Source: Succinivibrio sp. (lineage in GTDB: Bacteria; Pseudomonadota; Gammaproteobacteria; Enterobacterales; Succinivibrionaceae). Taken from it: 32,262 bases of DNA. A program made the translations under genes and the position numbers. Where the stretch lies: the NCBI GenBank assembly GCA_017469335.1, contig JAFUGP010000070.1, positions 1-32,262 on the forward strand, in the 5' to 3' direction. The notes under the pieces are model-generated. The model ran no database searches and was not told the DNA's origin. It saw only the letters and a list, made by a program, of their open reading frames with translations. Shown here piece after piece: positions 16,136 through 24,865 of this stretch (positions are counted from its first letter, which is position 1; every line of letters begins with the position of its first letter).

Positions 16136-16876
16136 TCAGGAATGCGCTGTCCGGCCCGAGCCGGTGACGCAGAGACTCTTCACCGCGCAGTGAGCACAGT
16201 CGGGAGTTCTGGCCTTGCAGACATACCTGCCGTGCAGGAGCAGCCAGTGATGGGCATGACGCTTGAACTCGTCGTCGATAAGCGCGGGCAGACGCTGTTG
16301 AACCTGCAGGGCATTTTTACCCAGGCACAGTCCGCTGCGCTGACACAGCCTGAAGATGTGCGTATCCACGGCGATGGTGTCGCGGCCGAACGCCACATTA
16401 AGCACCACCAAAGCGGTTTTGGGCCCTACACCCGGCAGCGAGGTGAGCAGGTCAAAATCAGCGGGCACCGCGCCTTTGAAGTCACGCGACAAAGTGACGG
16501 CCAGCTCCTTTAGATAGCGCGATTTGGCCTGCCACAGCCCCAAAGAGCGGATGTAGGAGGCAATCTGCTCGGTGCTCAGCGCACACAGAGCCTGGGCATC
16601 GGGAGCTGCGGCAAAAAGTGCGGGAGTGGCCTTGTTGACCGCCGCGTCGGTGCACTGCGCCGACAGCAGCACGGCACAGAGCAGTTCAAAGGGATTGCGG
16701 AACTTCAGTTCAGGCTGGGGTGAAGGATTGTGAGAGCGCAGGATGTTCATGAACTCAAAACGCTGCGCTTCATTTAGCAGACTGACGGGGGCATCACGTG
16801 TATTTTGCCGCCGCGGTGCGCTATCATAGCGCTGATTTTTTGTATTCACTGGGGTTACCTGAGTTTTAGGTGTCAT
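16136..16876 (-). CDS. nth: Endonuclease III
   Basis: A bifunctional DNA glycosylase/AP lyase acting on oxidised pyrimidines. The helix-hairpin-helix LPGVGPKTA holds the catalytic Lys153, and Asp171 lies in AVDTHIFR. The [4Fe-4S] cluster cysteines are 220, 227, 230 and 236 in the correct C-x6-C-x2-C-x5-C spacing. From the ATG at 16876 the protein has 246 residues, with some 33 extra N-terminal residues compared with E. coli Nth, where family similarity begins at [16 protein letters not shown] at 16849 with AGGT upstream is an alternative start, so the true N-terminus is uncertain. The ATG at 16876 overlaps the rsxA ATG on the other strand. In E. coli nth follows rsxE; here it is at the opposite end and reversed. 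Confidence 0.94.
   Translation of the reverse strand: MTPKTQVTPVNTKNQRYDSAPRRQNTRDAPVSLLNEAQRFEFMNILRSHNPSPQPELKFRNPFELLCAVLLSAQCTDAAVNKATPALFAAAPDAQALCALSTEQIASYIRSLGLWQAKSRYLKELAVTLSRDFKGAVPADFDLLTSLPGVGPKTALVVLNVAFGRDTIAVDTHIFRLCQRSGLCLGKNALQVQQRLPALIDDEFKRHAHHWLLLHGRYVCKARTPDCAHCAVKSLCVTGSGRTAHS
16818..16832. promoter_or_regulatory. Perfect 15-bp palindrome upstream of rsxA
   Basis: GCGCTAT-C-ATAGCGC, with 7-bp arms, centred at 16825 and about 50 bp upstream of the rsxA ATG. It lies inside the N-terminal extension of nth, or in front of nth if that gene starts further in. A T-rich run follows. Candidate operator or transcription-control hairpin for the rsx operon, nth, or both. Confidence 0.4.
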
Positions 16877-17462
16877 GCTTCATCTGTTAATTCTGTTTTT
16901 CGGCGCGGTAGTTGTCAATAATTTTGTGCTGGTGCGCTTTTTAGGTCTGTGCCCCTTCATCGGCGTGTCCTCCAGACTGTCGGCGGCAACCGGCATGGGG
17001 CTGGCGACCACGGTGGTGCTGGTGGCGGCGGCGGGATGCTGCTACGGCATCAATGTGCTGATCTTAGAGCCGTTGGGCTTAAGCTCTCTTGACCTCATCG
17101 CCGATATCGTGGTGATCGCCCTGATGGTACAGCTTTTGGAGATCATCATCCGGCTGCTGTCGGTAAGCCTTTATAACTCCCTGGGTATCTACCTGCCTCT
17201 CATCACCACCAACTGCATCGTGCTGGGGCTGGTGCTGCTCAACTCCTCTTTAAATCAGAATTTCGCCGAGTCACTGGTCTATGCCGCCGGAGCGGGCTGC
17301 GGCTTTACCTTGGTGCTGGTGCTGTTTGCCGCCATCCGCGAGCGTCTGGCCATCTCCGCGGTGCCGGCCCCCTTTCGCAACACCTCCATCGCGCTCATCA
17401 CCGCAGGTTTGATGTCACTGGCCTTCATGGGTTTTTCGGGGTTCAGTGTCAGCGGCCCGTAA
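16875..17462 (+). CDS. rsxA: Electron transport complex subunit RsxA/RnfA
   Basis: A 195-residue, six-helix inner-membrane subunit of the Rsx/Rnf complex, which couples electron transfer between ferredoxin and NADH to ion movement or, in E. coli, keeps SoxR reduced. Family features are the N-terminal [18 protein letters not shown], the central [19 protein letters not shown], and FAAIRERLA. RsxA and RsxE are homologous, inverted in topology, and share a Cys-containing helix pair that binds an intramembrane [2Fe-2S] cluster; the cysteines in LGLCPF and TTNCIV are present. The ATG overlaps the nth ATG in CATG. The AGG at 16868-16870 is a weak ribosome binding site. First gene of a six-gene operon. 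Confidence 0.97.
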   Translation: MLHLLILFFGAVVVNNFVLVRFLGLCPFIGVSSRLSAATGMGLATTVVLVAAAGCCYGINVLILEPLGLSSLDLIADIVVIALMVQLLEIIIRLLSVSLYNSLGIYLPLITTNCIVLGLVLLNSSLNQNFAESLVYAAGAGCGFTLVLVLFAAIRERLAISAVPAPFRNTSIALITAGLMSLAFMGFSGFSVSGP

Positions 17463-17504
17463 GCCAAACCCGGGGTACTCGTAAGACAGCTGGAGATTTG
17501 ATTC

Positions 17505-18074
17505 ATGCCCACCGAGCTGGAATGGAATTTTATCGTGCAGACGGCACTGTGCCTGCTCATCGCGGGGATCGTGCTGTCGCTGCTTTTCACCGGCAGCCGC
17601 AAACTCTCCCCGCTGCACAAACAGCTGCTGAAAGTGCTGCCGGGCATGAACTGCGCGCAGTGCGGTCACGCCACCTGTGAAGGTTATGCCGCCGCCTTAA
17701 GCTCAGGCAACTGCCGTCTGGATCTCTGCACCCCGGGCGGCCCGGATACCGCCGCGGCGCTAGGCAGGGTGCTGGGGGTGGACAGTCAGGTTCCGGATCT
17801 TGATGAGATGCTCTTTGTGCCGCGCACGGTGGCACTCATCCACGAAAGCTCCTGCAACGGCTGCGGCAAGTGTCTTAAACACTGCCGGGTCGATGCCATT
17901 GAAGGCTCACCCCGTCAGCCCCACCGGGTACTCACGGAAGAATGCATAGGTTGCGGCGACTGCGTCAAAAACTGCCCGCAGGAGTGCGTGGAAATGCACA
18001 AGCTGCCCCCTTCCCTGCGCGAGTATGACTGGAAGCTGGGGCCCTTGCGCAAGAGCGAGCCGGAGGTGCTGTGA
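17505..18074 (+). CDS. rsxB: Electron transport complex iron-sulfur subunit RsxB/RnfB
   Basis: The 189-residue Fe-S electron-entry subunit. One membrane helix (about 9-29) anchors it. The 4Fe-4S domain motif follows (LPGMNCAQCGHATCEGYA, Cys50, 53, 58 and Cys75 in LDLCTPGG). Two bacterial-ferredoxin motifs come next: CNGCGKCLKHC (Cys117, 120, 123, 127) and CIGCGDCVKNC (Cys147, 150, 153, 157), with further cysteines after each to complete the pair of [4Fe-4S] clusters. The protein faces the cytoplasm and passes electrons within the Rsx complex. It starts 42 bases after rsxA. Confidence 0.97.
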   Translation: MPTELEWNFIVQTALCLLIAGIVLSLLFTGSRKLSPLHKQLLKVLPGMNCAQCGHATCEGYAAALSSGNCRLDLCTPGGPDTAAALGRVLGVDSQVPDLDEMLFVPRTVALIHESSCNGCGKCLKHCRVDAIEGSPRQPHRVLTEECIGCGDCVKNCPQECVEMHKLPPSLREYDWKLGPLRKSEPEVL

Positions 18075-18116
18075 TGAACAAACCCACTGCCCGGCACACC
18101 CGCACCGGAGATTGAT

Positions 18117-20267
18117 ATGGCTTTTTTAATCGACAAAATACGCCAGGGCAAGGTGTGGAGATTCTTCGGCGGCATCAGGCCCCCCGAACTCAAACAGGCC
18201 AGCGCCTCCCCCATTGAGGAGCTGCGTATTCCCTCTCTCATCACCTTGCCGGTGGAGCGCCACTTAGGTGAGGGCGGCGAGCTGCTGGTGAAAGTGGGCG
18301 ATCAGGTCAAAAAAGGGCAGCAGCTTACCATTCCCAAGGGCGAGCGTCTGGTGCCGCTGCACGCCTCCACCTCCGGCACCGTTACCGGCATCGGCCCGCA
18401 GATCCTGCCACATCCTTCGGGATTTACCGGCACCTGTATCACCATCAAGCCCGACGGTCATGATCTCTCGGTGGAGAGCAAGCCCCTGCCCGAGTGGGAA
18501 GATATGGAGCCTGCCGCTCTGCTTGCGCGCATCCGCGAGTTCGGAGTGGAGGGCCTGGGCGGGGCGCTGTTCCAGACTGCCAGCAAACTGCAGTCGGCTC
18601 TGGACGGTCCTGACGGCTGCAACGTTTTCATCGTCAACGGTTGTGAATGCGAGCCGGTGCTCACCTGCGATGATCGCATCATGCAGGAATACGCGGCGGA
18701 TATCGCCACCGGTATCAGGATCATCCAGCACATCATCAAGCCCCAGCTTACGGTAGTGGCCATTGAGGACAACAAGTCCGAGGCCATCGCGGCCATGCGG
18801 GCGGCTTTGGAAGGCAGCGAGGTGCAGCTGCGCGTCATCCCCACCCGCTACCCCTCCGGGCAGGCCCGCAATCTCATCCGCATCATCACCTCGCTGGAAA
18901 TCCCCTTTGACGAACACACCGCCGAGTGCGGGGTGGTGGTGGATAACGTGGAGACCGTGCTGTCCATCAAACAGGCAGTCATAGACGGCGTACCGGTAAC
19001 CTCCCGGGTTATCACCGTGGGCGGCTCCTCCATGGGCCGTATCGGCAACGTGCGCATCCGCCTGGGCTCCTCGGTGCGTTTCGTGCTCAACAGTTTTCAT
19101 TTGAATCCAGAGTTTCACCAGCGCGTGGTCTTAGGCGGTCCCATGATGGGCTTTACCCTGCCCACCATAGACGTGCCCGTCACCAAGGCCGCCTCCTGCA
19201 TTCTTGCCCCGGGCTCGGCCGAACTGCCGCTCAGACAGCCCGCGCTCAACTGCATGCGCTGCGGCCGCTGTGCCCGGGTCTGTCCTTCCCGTCTGGTGCC
19301 CTATAAACTCTATGCCCTCTCCTTGCACTCCGAGCATGGCAAGGCTCAGCAAAACGGGATCACCGACTGTACGCTGTGCGGCTGCTGCGCCTTTGTCTGC
19401 CCCTCGCGCATCAACCTTACCTTGCAGTTTCGGCGTGAGCGCAATATCGCCTTTTTGCTTCAGGACAAGGAGCGGCGCAACGAGCGCGCCCTAGAGCGCA
19501 TCAAGGCGCATGAGGAGAAAGAAGCGCAGGAGCGGCGCAAACGCGCCGAGCGCAAGGCCGCCGCGCTGCAACGAATAAAGGAGCAGGGCAAACCCGGCCC
19601 CAGCCCCAGGCTCAAACTCAAGGATGACTCCAGGCCAGAAGAGCGCCCGGCACGGGAGGCAGTTACCTCACTCTCTGAGACAACACGCCCACTGCCTCAG
19701 GAAGATTTGAGGACTCAGCACAGTATTCCTGATGAGACCTTGGCCGCGCGCCGCGCCGCCTTAGAGGTCGGAGGCAGCTTCAGAAGCATCACGCCGCCTG
19801 CTCGGGCTGCCGCTCACACCACACAAAGGAGTGTCGCCGATGAGACGGCCTCAGGCGGGAGTGCCAAGGCCCAAGTCACAGCGGGCGCCGAGGCTGCAGC
19901 GCAGAGTAGCCCGCGCACCGCGAGCACAGCTGCTGCCGCAAACGGGCACCCCATAACGCAGCAGGAGCAGCCTGCTGCGGCTTCTTCCGGCAGCTCTGAG
20001 CACTTAAAGAGCGCCCCGGCAGATCCTGCCGTCACGCCCAACCCCCTGCCCTATGCCCTGCGCCGCAGCGGCGAGCAGAAGAGCGTGCGCGAGTTTACGC
20101 CCTGGGAACTGCCCCCGGAGCATCAGGCGGAGCACTCTCTGGTCGGACTGCCCAGCGATCCCAACAGGCTCAATCCCATTTTGCCGCGCAAACCCGAATT
20201 GCTGCCCGGGGAGACTCCCAAACTGCAGCTGCCCGAGCGCTTTAAAAAGCTCAAAAACAGGAAATAA
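18117..20267 (+). CDS. rsxC: Electron transport complex subunit RsxC/RnfC
   Basis: The 716-residue peripheral subunit carrying the NADH/FMN-binding site and two [4Fe-4S] clusters. The start at 18117 has GGAG upstream, 42 bases after rsxB. Residues 1-130 hold the N-terminal RnfC part (KVWRFFGGIRPPELK, then the barrel-sandwich-like VKVGDQVKKGQQL). The FMN/NADH domain follows, with VNGCECEPVLTCDDRIM. The clusters are bound by CMRCGRCARVCP near 379-390 and CTLCGCCAFVCPS near 419-431. The last 280 or so residues are a charged coiled-coil-like stretch (ERIKAHEEKEAQERRKRAER) and an Ala/Pro/Ser-rich tail of unknown purpose, a feature also found as a variable repeat-rich tail in other gammaproteobacterial RsxC. 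Confidence 0.97.
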   Translation: MAFLIDKIRQGKVWRFFGGIRPPELKQASASPIEELRIPSLITLPVERHLGEGGELLVKVGDQVKKGQQLTIPKGERLVPLHASTSGTVTGIGPQILPHPSGFTGTCITIKPDGHDLSVESKPLPEWEDMEPAALLARIREFGVEGLGGALFQTASKLQSALDGPDGCNVFIVNGCECEPVLTCDDRIMQEYAADIATGIRIIQHIIKPQLTVVAIEDNKSEAIAAMRAALEGSEVQLRVIPTRYPSGQARNLIRIITSLEIPFDEHTAECGVVVDNVETVLSIKQAVIDGVPVTSRVITVGGSSMGRIGNVRIRLGSSVRFVLNSFHLNPEFHQRVVLGGPMMGFTLPTIDVPVTKAASCILAPGSAELPLRQPALNCMRCGRCARVCPSRLVPYKLYALSLHSEHGKAQQNGITDCTLCGCCAFVCPSRINLTLQFRRERNIAFLLQDKERRNERALERIKAHEEKEAQERRKRAERKAAALQRIKEQGKPGPSPRLKLKDDSRPEERPAREAVTSLSETTRPLPQEDLRTQHSIPDETLAARRAALEVGGSFRSITPPARAAAHTTQRSVADETASGGSAKAQVTAGAEAAAQSSPRTASTAAAANGHPITQQEQPAAASSGSSEHLKSAPADPAVTPNPLPYALRRSGEQKSVREFTPWELPPEHQAEHSLVGLPSDPNRLNPILPRKPELLPGETPKLQLPERFKKLKNRK

Positions 20268-20276
20268 CGCAAGACC

Positions 20277-21389
20277 ATGGTACGTAGAACCGCCTCGCCC
20301 AGCGGACCGCGCAGCAATTTAGGCTTAGCGCCGGCCCCGCACCTGTACGCCAGACTTACCACCGGGCGCCTCATGCTCATTACGGCGCTGTGCCTGCTGC
20401 CGGTGGCGCTGGTGCAGCTGTATTTTTTAGGCTGCGGTCTTATCTGGCAGTTTTTAATCATCTATGTCACCGCCACCCTCTGTGAGGCGGCGGTATCGCT
20501 GTTGCGTCACCGCCCGCTCAAACAGACCGCCTCAGACTGCTCCACGCTGGTCACCTCCGCGCTGCTGGCCCTGACCGTGCCGCCGCTGCTGCCCTGGCAT
20601 CTGTCCTGCGTCTGTGCCGCCTTTGCCATCGTGATCGTCAAGGAGTGCTTCGGCGGACTGGGCATGAACATCTTCAACCCGGCCATGGCGGGCTTTGTGT
20701 TTTTGCTCATCTCCGCGCCGGGATATATGTTCAGCACCTTTGTGCCGCCGGCTGAGGGCGCGTTCAGGATCGCAGGTTTAGGGGCTACCTATGAAGTGGT
20801 GATACAGCGCCAAGATCCGGCGCCGCTGCAGGAGAGGCTGCATGAGGCCGCCACACAGACCGATGCCCTAAGCGGAGCCACCTTCCTGGAGGGGCTTAAG
20901 ACCTCACGCAAGAGCGGCAGCGCCGACAGCATGGTGAACATCCCTGATTTCACTACGGGCGCCGCCCTGTACTACAGCGCGCAGGCCGCCGCCTGTGCCG
21001 CGGGCGGGCTGGTGCTGATGATTATGCGCATCATCATGGTCAAAATGGTGCTGTGCTATTTTCTGGCCGTGGCAGGCTTCAGCTATCTGGGGCATCTGTG
21101 GTGGCCGGGGCTGTATCTGCCCGAGCTGCCCACGCTGCTTGTCGGAGGAACGGCGCTGGCGGGCTTTTTCATCATCACCGATCCGGTAACCAACGCCGGC
21201 ACCGGGCTGGGACGTATTTCCTACGCCATCCTGGTAGCCTTTTTGATAGTGGTGCTCAGGGCACTGGGATCCTACTCCGATTCCGTGGCCTTTGCCGTGC
21301 TGCTGGGTAACGCGGCGGCTCCGCTCATTGACGTGCTCACCCGCAGAAGACCCTACGGGGTGGGCTATCGCAGAGGAGAGTTGCTGTGA
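20277..21389 (+). CDS. rsxD: Electron transport complex subunit RsxD/RnfD
   Basis: A 370-residue, multi-helix inner-membrane subunit of the Rsx complex. It carries covalently bound FMN on a threonine of the SGAT motif, here DALSGATFLE near residue 200. The family is clear from CFGGLGMNIFNPAMAGFVFLL and the C-terminal GGTALAGFFIITDPVT. The start is ATG 20277, nine bases after rsxC; no strong ribosome binding site is visible, so it probably depends on coupling. It overlaps rsxG at GTGA (21386-21389). Confidence 0.96.
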   Translation: MVRRTASPSGPRSNLGLAPAPHLYARLTTGRLMLITALCLLPVALVQLYFLGCGLIWQFLIIYVTATLCEAAVSLLRHRPLKQTASDCSTLVTSALLALTVPPLLPWHLSCVCAAFAIVIVKECFGGLGMNIFNPAMAGFVFLLISAPGYMFSTFVPPAEGAFRIAGLGATYEVVIQRQDPAPLQERLHEAATQTDALSGATFLEGLKTSRKSGSADSMVNIPDFTTGAALYYSAQAAACAAGGLVLMIMRIIMVKMVLCYFLAVAGFSYLGHLWWPGLYLPELPTLLVGGTALAGFFIITDPVTNAGTGLGRISYAILVAFLIVVLRALGSYSDSVAFAVLLGNAAAPLIDVLTRRRPYGVGYRRGELL

Positions 21390-22123
21390 GCGATTTGCAA
21401 GACAGGGAACTTAAGCAGAGCGCCGCAGAGCCGACGGTTGATCCCGGAACCGACGATATGCCGGAGAGGGCGCAGGCAGAGGCCAAATCGGCGGGCATGC
21501 ATCCTGTGCTGCGCTCGCTTTTGGCGGGACTGGCGCTCTCTTTGACCGGGGTGCTGTGTGTGCTGGCGGTGCTTTATTCCTACCACAGCACCGCGCCGCT
21601 TCTGCAGGAGCAGTACGGGGAGAAAAAGCTGCTCTCGCGCCACGCGGTGCTGCTGCCGCCTGCGGCGCTGCAGGAGGGGGTAAGCGTGCGCTGCCATCTC
21701 ATCAGCGATGTGCGGGTGGGCCATAACATGCAGCTATACCAGTTCATCAAACAGCGTCAGGTGCTGGCCTATCTCATGACCTACAGCACCTCGCGCGGCT
21801 ACGCCGATCCTCTGGTACTTATTGCCGGGTTCACTCCCGACAAAAAGCTCTACAAGGCCGACATCCTGCTCTCCAACGAGACCCCCGGCCTGGGGGATAA
21901 AGTCGAGCGCCGCCACGGGGATTTCATGGATGCCTTAAACGGCCTGGGACCTGAGGACAAAAACTTTGAGGTCAAGGCCTTCGGCGGGGATTTTGACTAT
22001 ATCCAGGGCTCTACCGTCACCTCGCGGGCGGTGGTGCTGGCAAGTTATGATGCCCTCACCTACCTGCGTGACAGCGAAATTGAGAGTCTGCCGCCCTGCA
22101 AGAGGAGTTCAAGTGAGCCATGA
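21386..22123 (+). CDS. rsxG: Electron transport complex subunit RsxG/RnfG
   Basis: A 245-residue membrane-anchored periplasmic subunit with covalent FMN. It begins at GTG 21386, overlapping the rsxD stop. An acidic N-terminal stretch of about 40 residues precedes the membrane anchor (about 44-65). The FMN-binding domain shows NETPGLGDKVE (164-174) and QGSTVTSRAVV (207-217). The acceptor should be Thr210. The usual SGAT/AGAT motif here reads QGST, a mild deviation. It overlaps rsxE at ATGA (22120-22123). Confidence 0.94.
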   Translation: MSDLQDRELKQSAAEPTVDPGTDDMPERAQAEAKSAGMHPVLRSLLAGLALSLTGVLCVLAVLYSYHSTAPLLQEQYGEKKLLSRHAVLLPPAALQEGVSVRCHLISDVRVGHNMQLYQFIKQRQVLAYLMTYSTSRGYADPLVLIAGFTPDKKLYKADILLSNETPGLGDKVERRHGDFMDALNGLGPEDKNFEVKAFGGDFDYIQGSTVTSRAVVLASYDALTYLRDSEIESLPPCKRSSSEP

Positions 22124-22839
22124 GTGAGATTGTAGGTGTGCAGGGGGAATTGAAGACCCCCCGGGTATCCCTGTTTAAGCTCTTCACCCGCGGGCTGTGG
22201 AGCGAAAACCCGGGACTGTGCCAGCTGTTGGGCATGTGTCCTTTGCTGGCGGTCACCACCACCGCCACCTCGGCGCTGGGTCTGGCGCTGGCCACCGCGC
22301 TGGTGATGCTGTGCTCCTCGCTTATCATCTCCTGCCTGAGATTCATGATCCTGCGCGAGGTGCGCATCCCCATCTACGTGCTGCTCATCGCCACCTTGGT
22401 AACGGTGGTGCGTTTTTACGTGCAGGCCTACTACCCCGATCTCTATGATCAGCTGGGCATTTACTTAGCGCTCATCGTTACTAACTGCATCATCATGGGC
22501 CGCGCCGAGGCCTTTGCCGGACGCAACAATCCGCTGCGCGCCACTGCCGACGCCGCCGGCTCGGCCTTAGGCTTTGGGTTAGTGCTCTTTGCCCTGGGCT
22601 CGGTGCGCGAGATCTTAGGCAACGGCACCTGGATGCACGGTGCCGCACAAATGTTAGGTCCCTGGGCGGCTTCCCTGAGCACCACTTTAATCGAGAGTGA
22701 CTATACGTTGCTTACCGCCGTACTGCCGCCGGGAGGATTTTTCGTGCTGGCACTGTTTATTGCGGGCAAGAACGCTCTGACACTGCGCCGACAGCGCAAA
22801 GCCGAGCAGCGGCTGCAGATAAAATCGGTCATGCGCTGA
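22120..22839 (+). CDS. rsxE: Electron transport complex subunit RsxE/RnfE
   Basis: The 239-residue inner-membrane partner of RsxA. The family is recognisable from NPGLCQLLGMCPLLAVTTTA, YDQLGIYLALIVTNCIIMGRAEAF and LGSVREILGNGT. Cysteines in the LGMCPL and VTNCII helices match those in RsxA that bind the intramembrane Fe-S cluster. Its start overlaps the rsxG stop, and it is the last gene of the operon; a hairpin terminator lies 45 bases downstream. The E. coli operon continues into nth, which here lies elsewhere. Confidence 0.97.
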   Translation: MSEIVGVQGELKTPRVSLFKLFTRGLWSENPGLCQLLGMCPLLAVTTTATSALGLALATALVMLCSSLIISCLRFMILREVRIPIYVLLIATLVTVVRFYVQAYYPDLYDQLGIYLALIVTNCIIMGRAEAFAGRNNPLRATADAAGSALGFGLVLFALGSVREILGNGTWMHGAAQMLGPWAASLSTTLIESDYTLLTAVLPPGGFFVLALFIAGKNALTLRRQRKAEQRLQIKSVMR

Positions 22840-22883
22840 GCTATCTTCACCCTTTCTGTTCAAGCTCTTTTCTCACCCCAGCA

Positions 22884-22918
22884 CTCAGGCGGCAATATTT
22901 GCCGCCTGAGCCGTTTTA
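22884..22918 (+). terminator. Terminator of the rsx operon
   Basis: A perfect 12-bp stem (22884-22895 pairing with 22899-22910, arms CTCAGGCGGCAA and TTGCCGCCTGAG) around a TAT loop, followed by CCGTTTT. The T-tract is short but the stem is very strong. Confidence 0.8.
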
Positions 22919-23032
22919 GCCCCCTGCCGCCTTTGCCGCCCTGCCCTGTTCCTGGGGCCAGAGCGGGCAGATCTTGCTTACTTGGTCAGCTATCTTACTG
23001 ATCTACAGCAAATAAAACAGACTAATTCAAAC
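22919..23032. other. Non-coding spacer before the flgE promoter
   Basis: Together with the rsx terminator and the flgE leader this makes a 300-base gap between rsxE and flgE. No gene is visible in it. The A+T content rises toward 23000. Binding sites for an activator of the sigma-54 promoter (FlrA/FleQ type) would be expected upstream of 23033, but I cannot identify one. Confidence 0.5.
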
Positions 23033-23050
23033 TTGGCACGCTCATTGCTT
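23033..23050 (+). promoter_or_regulatory. Sigma-54 promoter of flgE
   Basis: TTGGCACG-N4-TTGCTT matches the sigma-54 consensus (TGGCACG-N4-TTGCW), with the invariant GG at 23035-23036 and GC at 23047-23048 exactly 10 bases apart. Transcription would start near 23060, giving a leader of about 80 bases. This fits class II/III control of hook genes by RpoN and an FlrA/FlrC-type activator, as in Vibrio and Aeromonas. Confidence 0.88.
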
Positions 23051-23139
23051 CTATGAGCTCAGAGCTAAATATAAAAAAGCTCAGGAAGAGAAAAATTCAA
23101 CAATAACCTTTAAAACTTAACAAGTGTGGAGAATATACT

Positions 23140-24702
23140 ATGTTTGGAATTTCCTTAAGCGGCCTGAATGCCTCGCAGAAGTACCTGGATGTCACCTCGA
23201 ACAACATCTCGAACAGCAACTCCTACGGCTTCAAGAGATCCCGTGCTGAGTTTGCCGACATCTACAGCAACAACATCTTCTCAAGTGTCAAGACCAACGT
23301 GGGCATGGGTGTGTTAACCGCCACCGTGGCCCAGCAGTTCGCCCAGGGCTCCCTGACCGGCGACACCGGCAACAATCTTGACATGGCCATCAACGGCAAT
23401 GGTTTCTTTGTCCTCTCCCCGCAGCTCAACGATGCCTCCGGCACCACCTATGACGGTGCCCGCACCTATACCCGCAACGGCGCTTTTGAGCTCACCAAGG
23501 ACGGCTATGTCGTGACCGCGCAGGGCGATTACCTGCAGGTATATGATCTCAACTCCGACGATCGCGCCGCCAACCTGGACGTGTCGGCGACTCACGCTTT
23601 GCAGATCCCCTCCACCACCGGTGCCCCCAAGATGTCCACCAATGTGAGCATCGGCGTGAACCTGCCGGCCAATACCACGGCCCTGGCCGAGTCTGCCTAT
23701 TTCGATGGCACCAACTGGCATGACGGTTACTACTCGGTGCAGCAGTTCGATCCCAAGAACAGCGAAACCTATTCAGGCTCCACCTCCCAGACCATTCATG
23801 ACTCCTTAGGCGGTGCCCACACCCTGACCTATTACTTCTTAAAGGATCACACCAATGACGGTCAGACCGTAACTCCCACCGGCACTGCCGACACCGACGT
23901 ATGGGGCGGCACCACTCCGGACGGTCACACCATCTGGAACGTGCTGGTCTACGTGGATGGCAATCCGGTGGATATCGCCAACTCTCCGGCCATCAACTCC
24001 ACTGATGCCACCTCAAATGGCGGCGCCTGGACCATCACCGACAAAAACTCCTCCATCTATCACGAGACTGGTGGTACCCCTGACAACACTTTCTACGGCT
24101 TCCAGCTGGAGTTTGACACCTCAGGACAGCTGCTGGCCACCGGCGGCATGACCCCCAGCGCTTTGTACATCGTAAACAACGGCTCTGACAATCCGCCGGA
24201 GACCGGCCGTGAGGATCACTCCCTGAGCTATGCCATGGGCGGCGGCGTGGACAACACCCAGAACCTGCACCTGGCCCTGTCGACCACCCAGTATGGCTCC
24301 TCTTCTTTCACCGTGAGCCAGACCCCGACCGATGACGGTTACTCCACCGGTGAGCTCACCAACGTGTCGGTAGACGAGAACGGCGTGGTGTTGGCCGAGT
24401 ACTCCAACGGCCGTCAGGTACACTTAGCCAAGGTGGCTCTGGCCGACTTCGTAAACCCGCAGGGCCTGCTCAAGATAGGCGACACCCAGTGGAAAGAGTC
24501 CAACGCCTCAGGTCAGCCCCGCCCGCTGGAGGCCAACTTCGGCACCGCCGGCACCATCAAGGGCGCCAATTTGGAAATGTCCAACGTGGACCTGACCTCG
24601 CAGTTGGTTGACCTTATCATCGCGCAGCGCTCCTATCAGGCCAATGCCCAGTCGCTGCAGACCCAGAATACCGTGATGGACGCCATCTTAGGCATCCGGT
24701 AA
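23140..24702 (+). CDS. flgE: Flagellar hook protein FlgE
   Basis: The building block of the flagellar hook, exported by the flagellar type III system. It has 520 residues, and GGAG lies 8 bases before the ATG at 23140. The N-terminal rod/hook signature is ISLSGLNASQKYLDVTSNNISN. The segment TGNNLDMAINGNGFFVL (about 75-91) marks the second conserved block, and the C-terminal VDLTSQLVDLIIAQRSYQAN forms the inner coiled-coil core. The central 350 residues are the variable outer domains, Thr/Asn/Gly rich. It is longer than E. coli FlgE (about 400). It is isolated here: no flgD, flgF or other flagellar gene is adjacent, although hook genes usually sit in a long flg operon. Confidence 0.95.
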   Translation: MFGISLSGLNASQKYLDVTSNNISNSNSYGFKRSRAEFADIYSNNIFSSVKTNVGMGVLTATVAQQFAQGSLTGDTGNNLDMAINGNGFFVLSPQLNDASGTTYDGARTYTRNGAFELTKDGYVVTAQGDYLQVYDLNSDDRAANLDVSATHALQIPSTTGAPKMSTNVSIGVNLPANTTALAESAYFDGTNWHDGYYSVQQFDPKNSETYSGSTSQTIHDSLGGAHTLTYYFLKDHTNDGQTVTPTGTADTDVWGGTTPDGHTIWNVLVYVDGNPVDIANSPAINSTDATSNGGAWTITDKNSSIYHETGGTPDNTFYGFQLEFDTSGQLLATGGMTPSALYIVNNGSDNPPETGREDHSLSYAMGGGVDNTQNLHLALSTTQYGSSSFTVSQTPTDDGYSTGELTNVSVDENGVVLAEYSNGRQVHLAKVALADFVNPQGLLKIGDTQWKESNASGQPRPLEANFGTAGTIKGANLEMSNVDLTSQLVDLIIAQRSYQANAQSLQTQNTVMDAILGIR

Positions 24703-24730
24703 CCCTTAACTTTCTTCCACACTTTCTTTG

Positions 24731-24755
24731 GCCGCGGCAAGTCCGCGGCGTTTTT
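24731..24755 (+). terminator. Terminator of flgE
   Basis: GCCGCGG (24731-24737) pairs with CCGCGGC (24743-24749) around a CAAGT loop, followed by G and TTTTT. A classical Rho-independent terminator, so flgE is a single-gene transcript. Confidence 0.9.
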
Positions 24756-24865
24756 ATTTCCGCTCCAGCCACCGTCAGGCTAAAAATCGCTCCCCATATA
24801 AGCTGCCGCGCAGGGTTTTGCACGTGCAGAAGACGTACCCGGCACTCACTTTGGGCTTCACTTGT

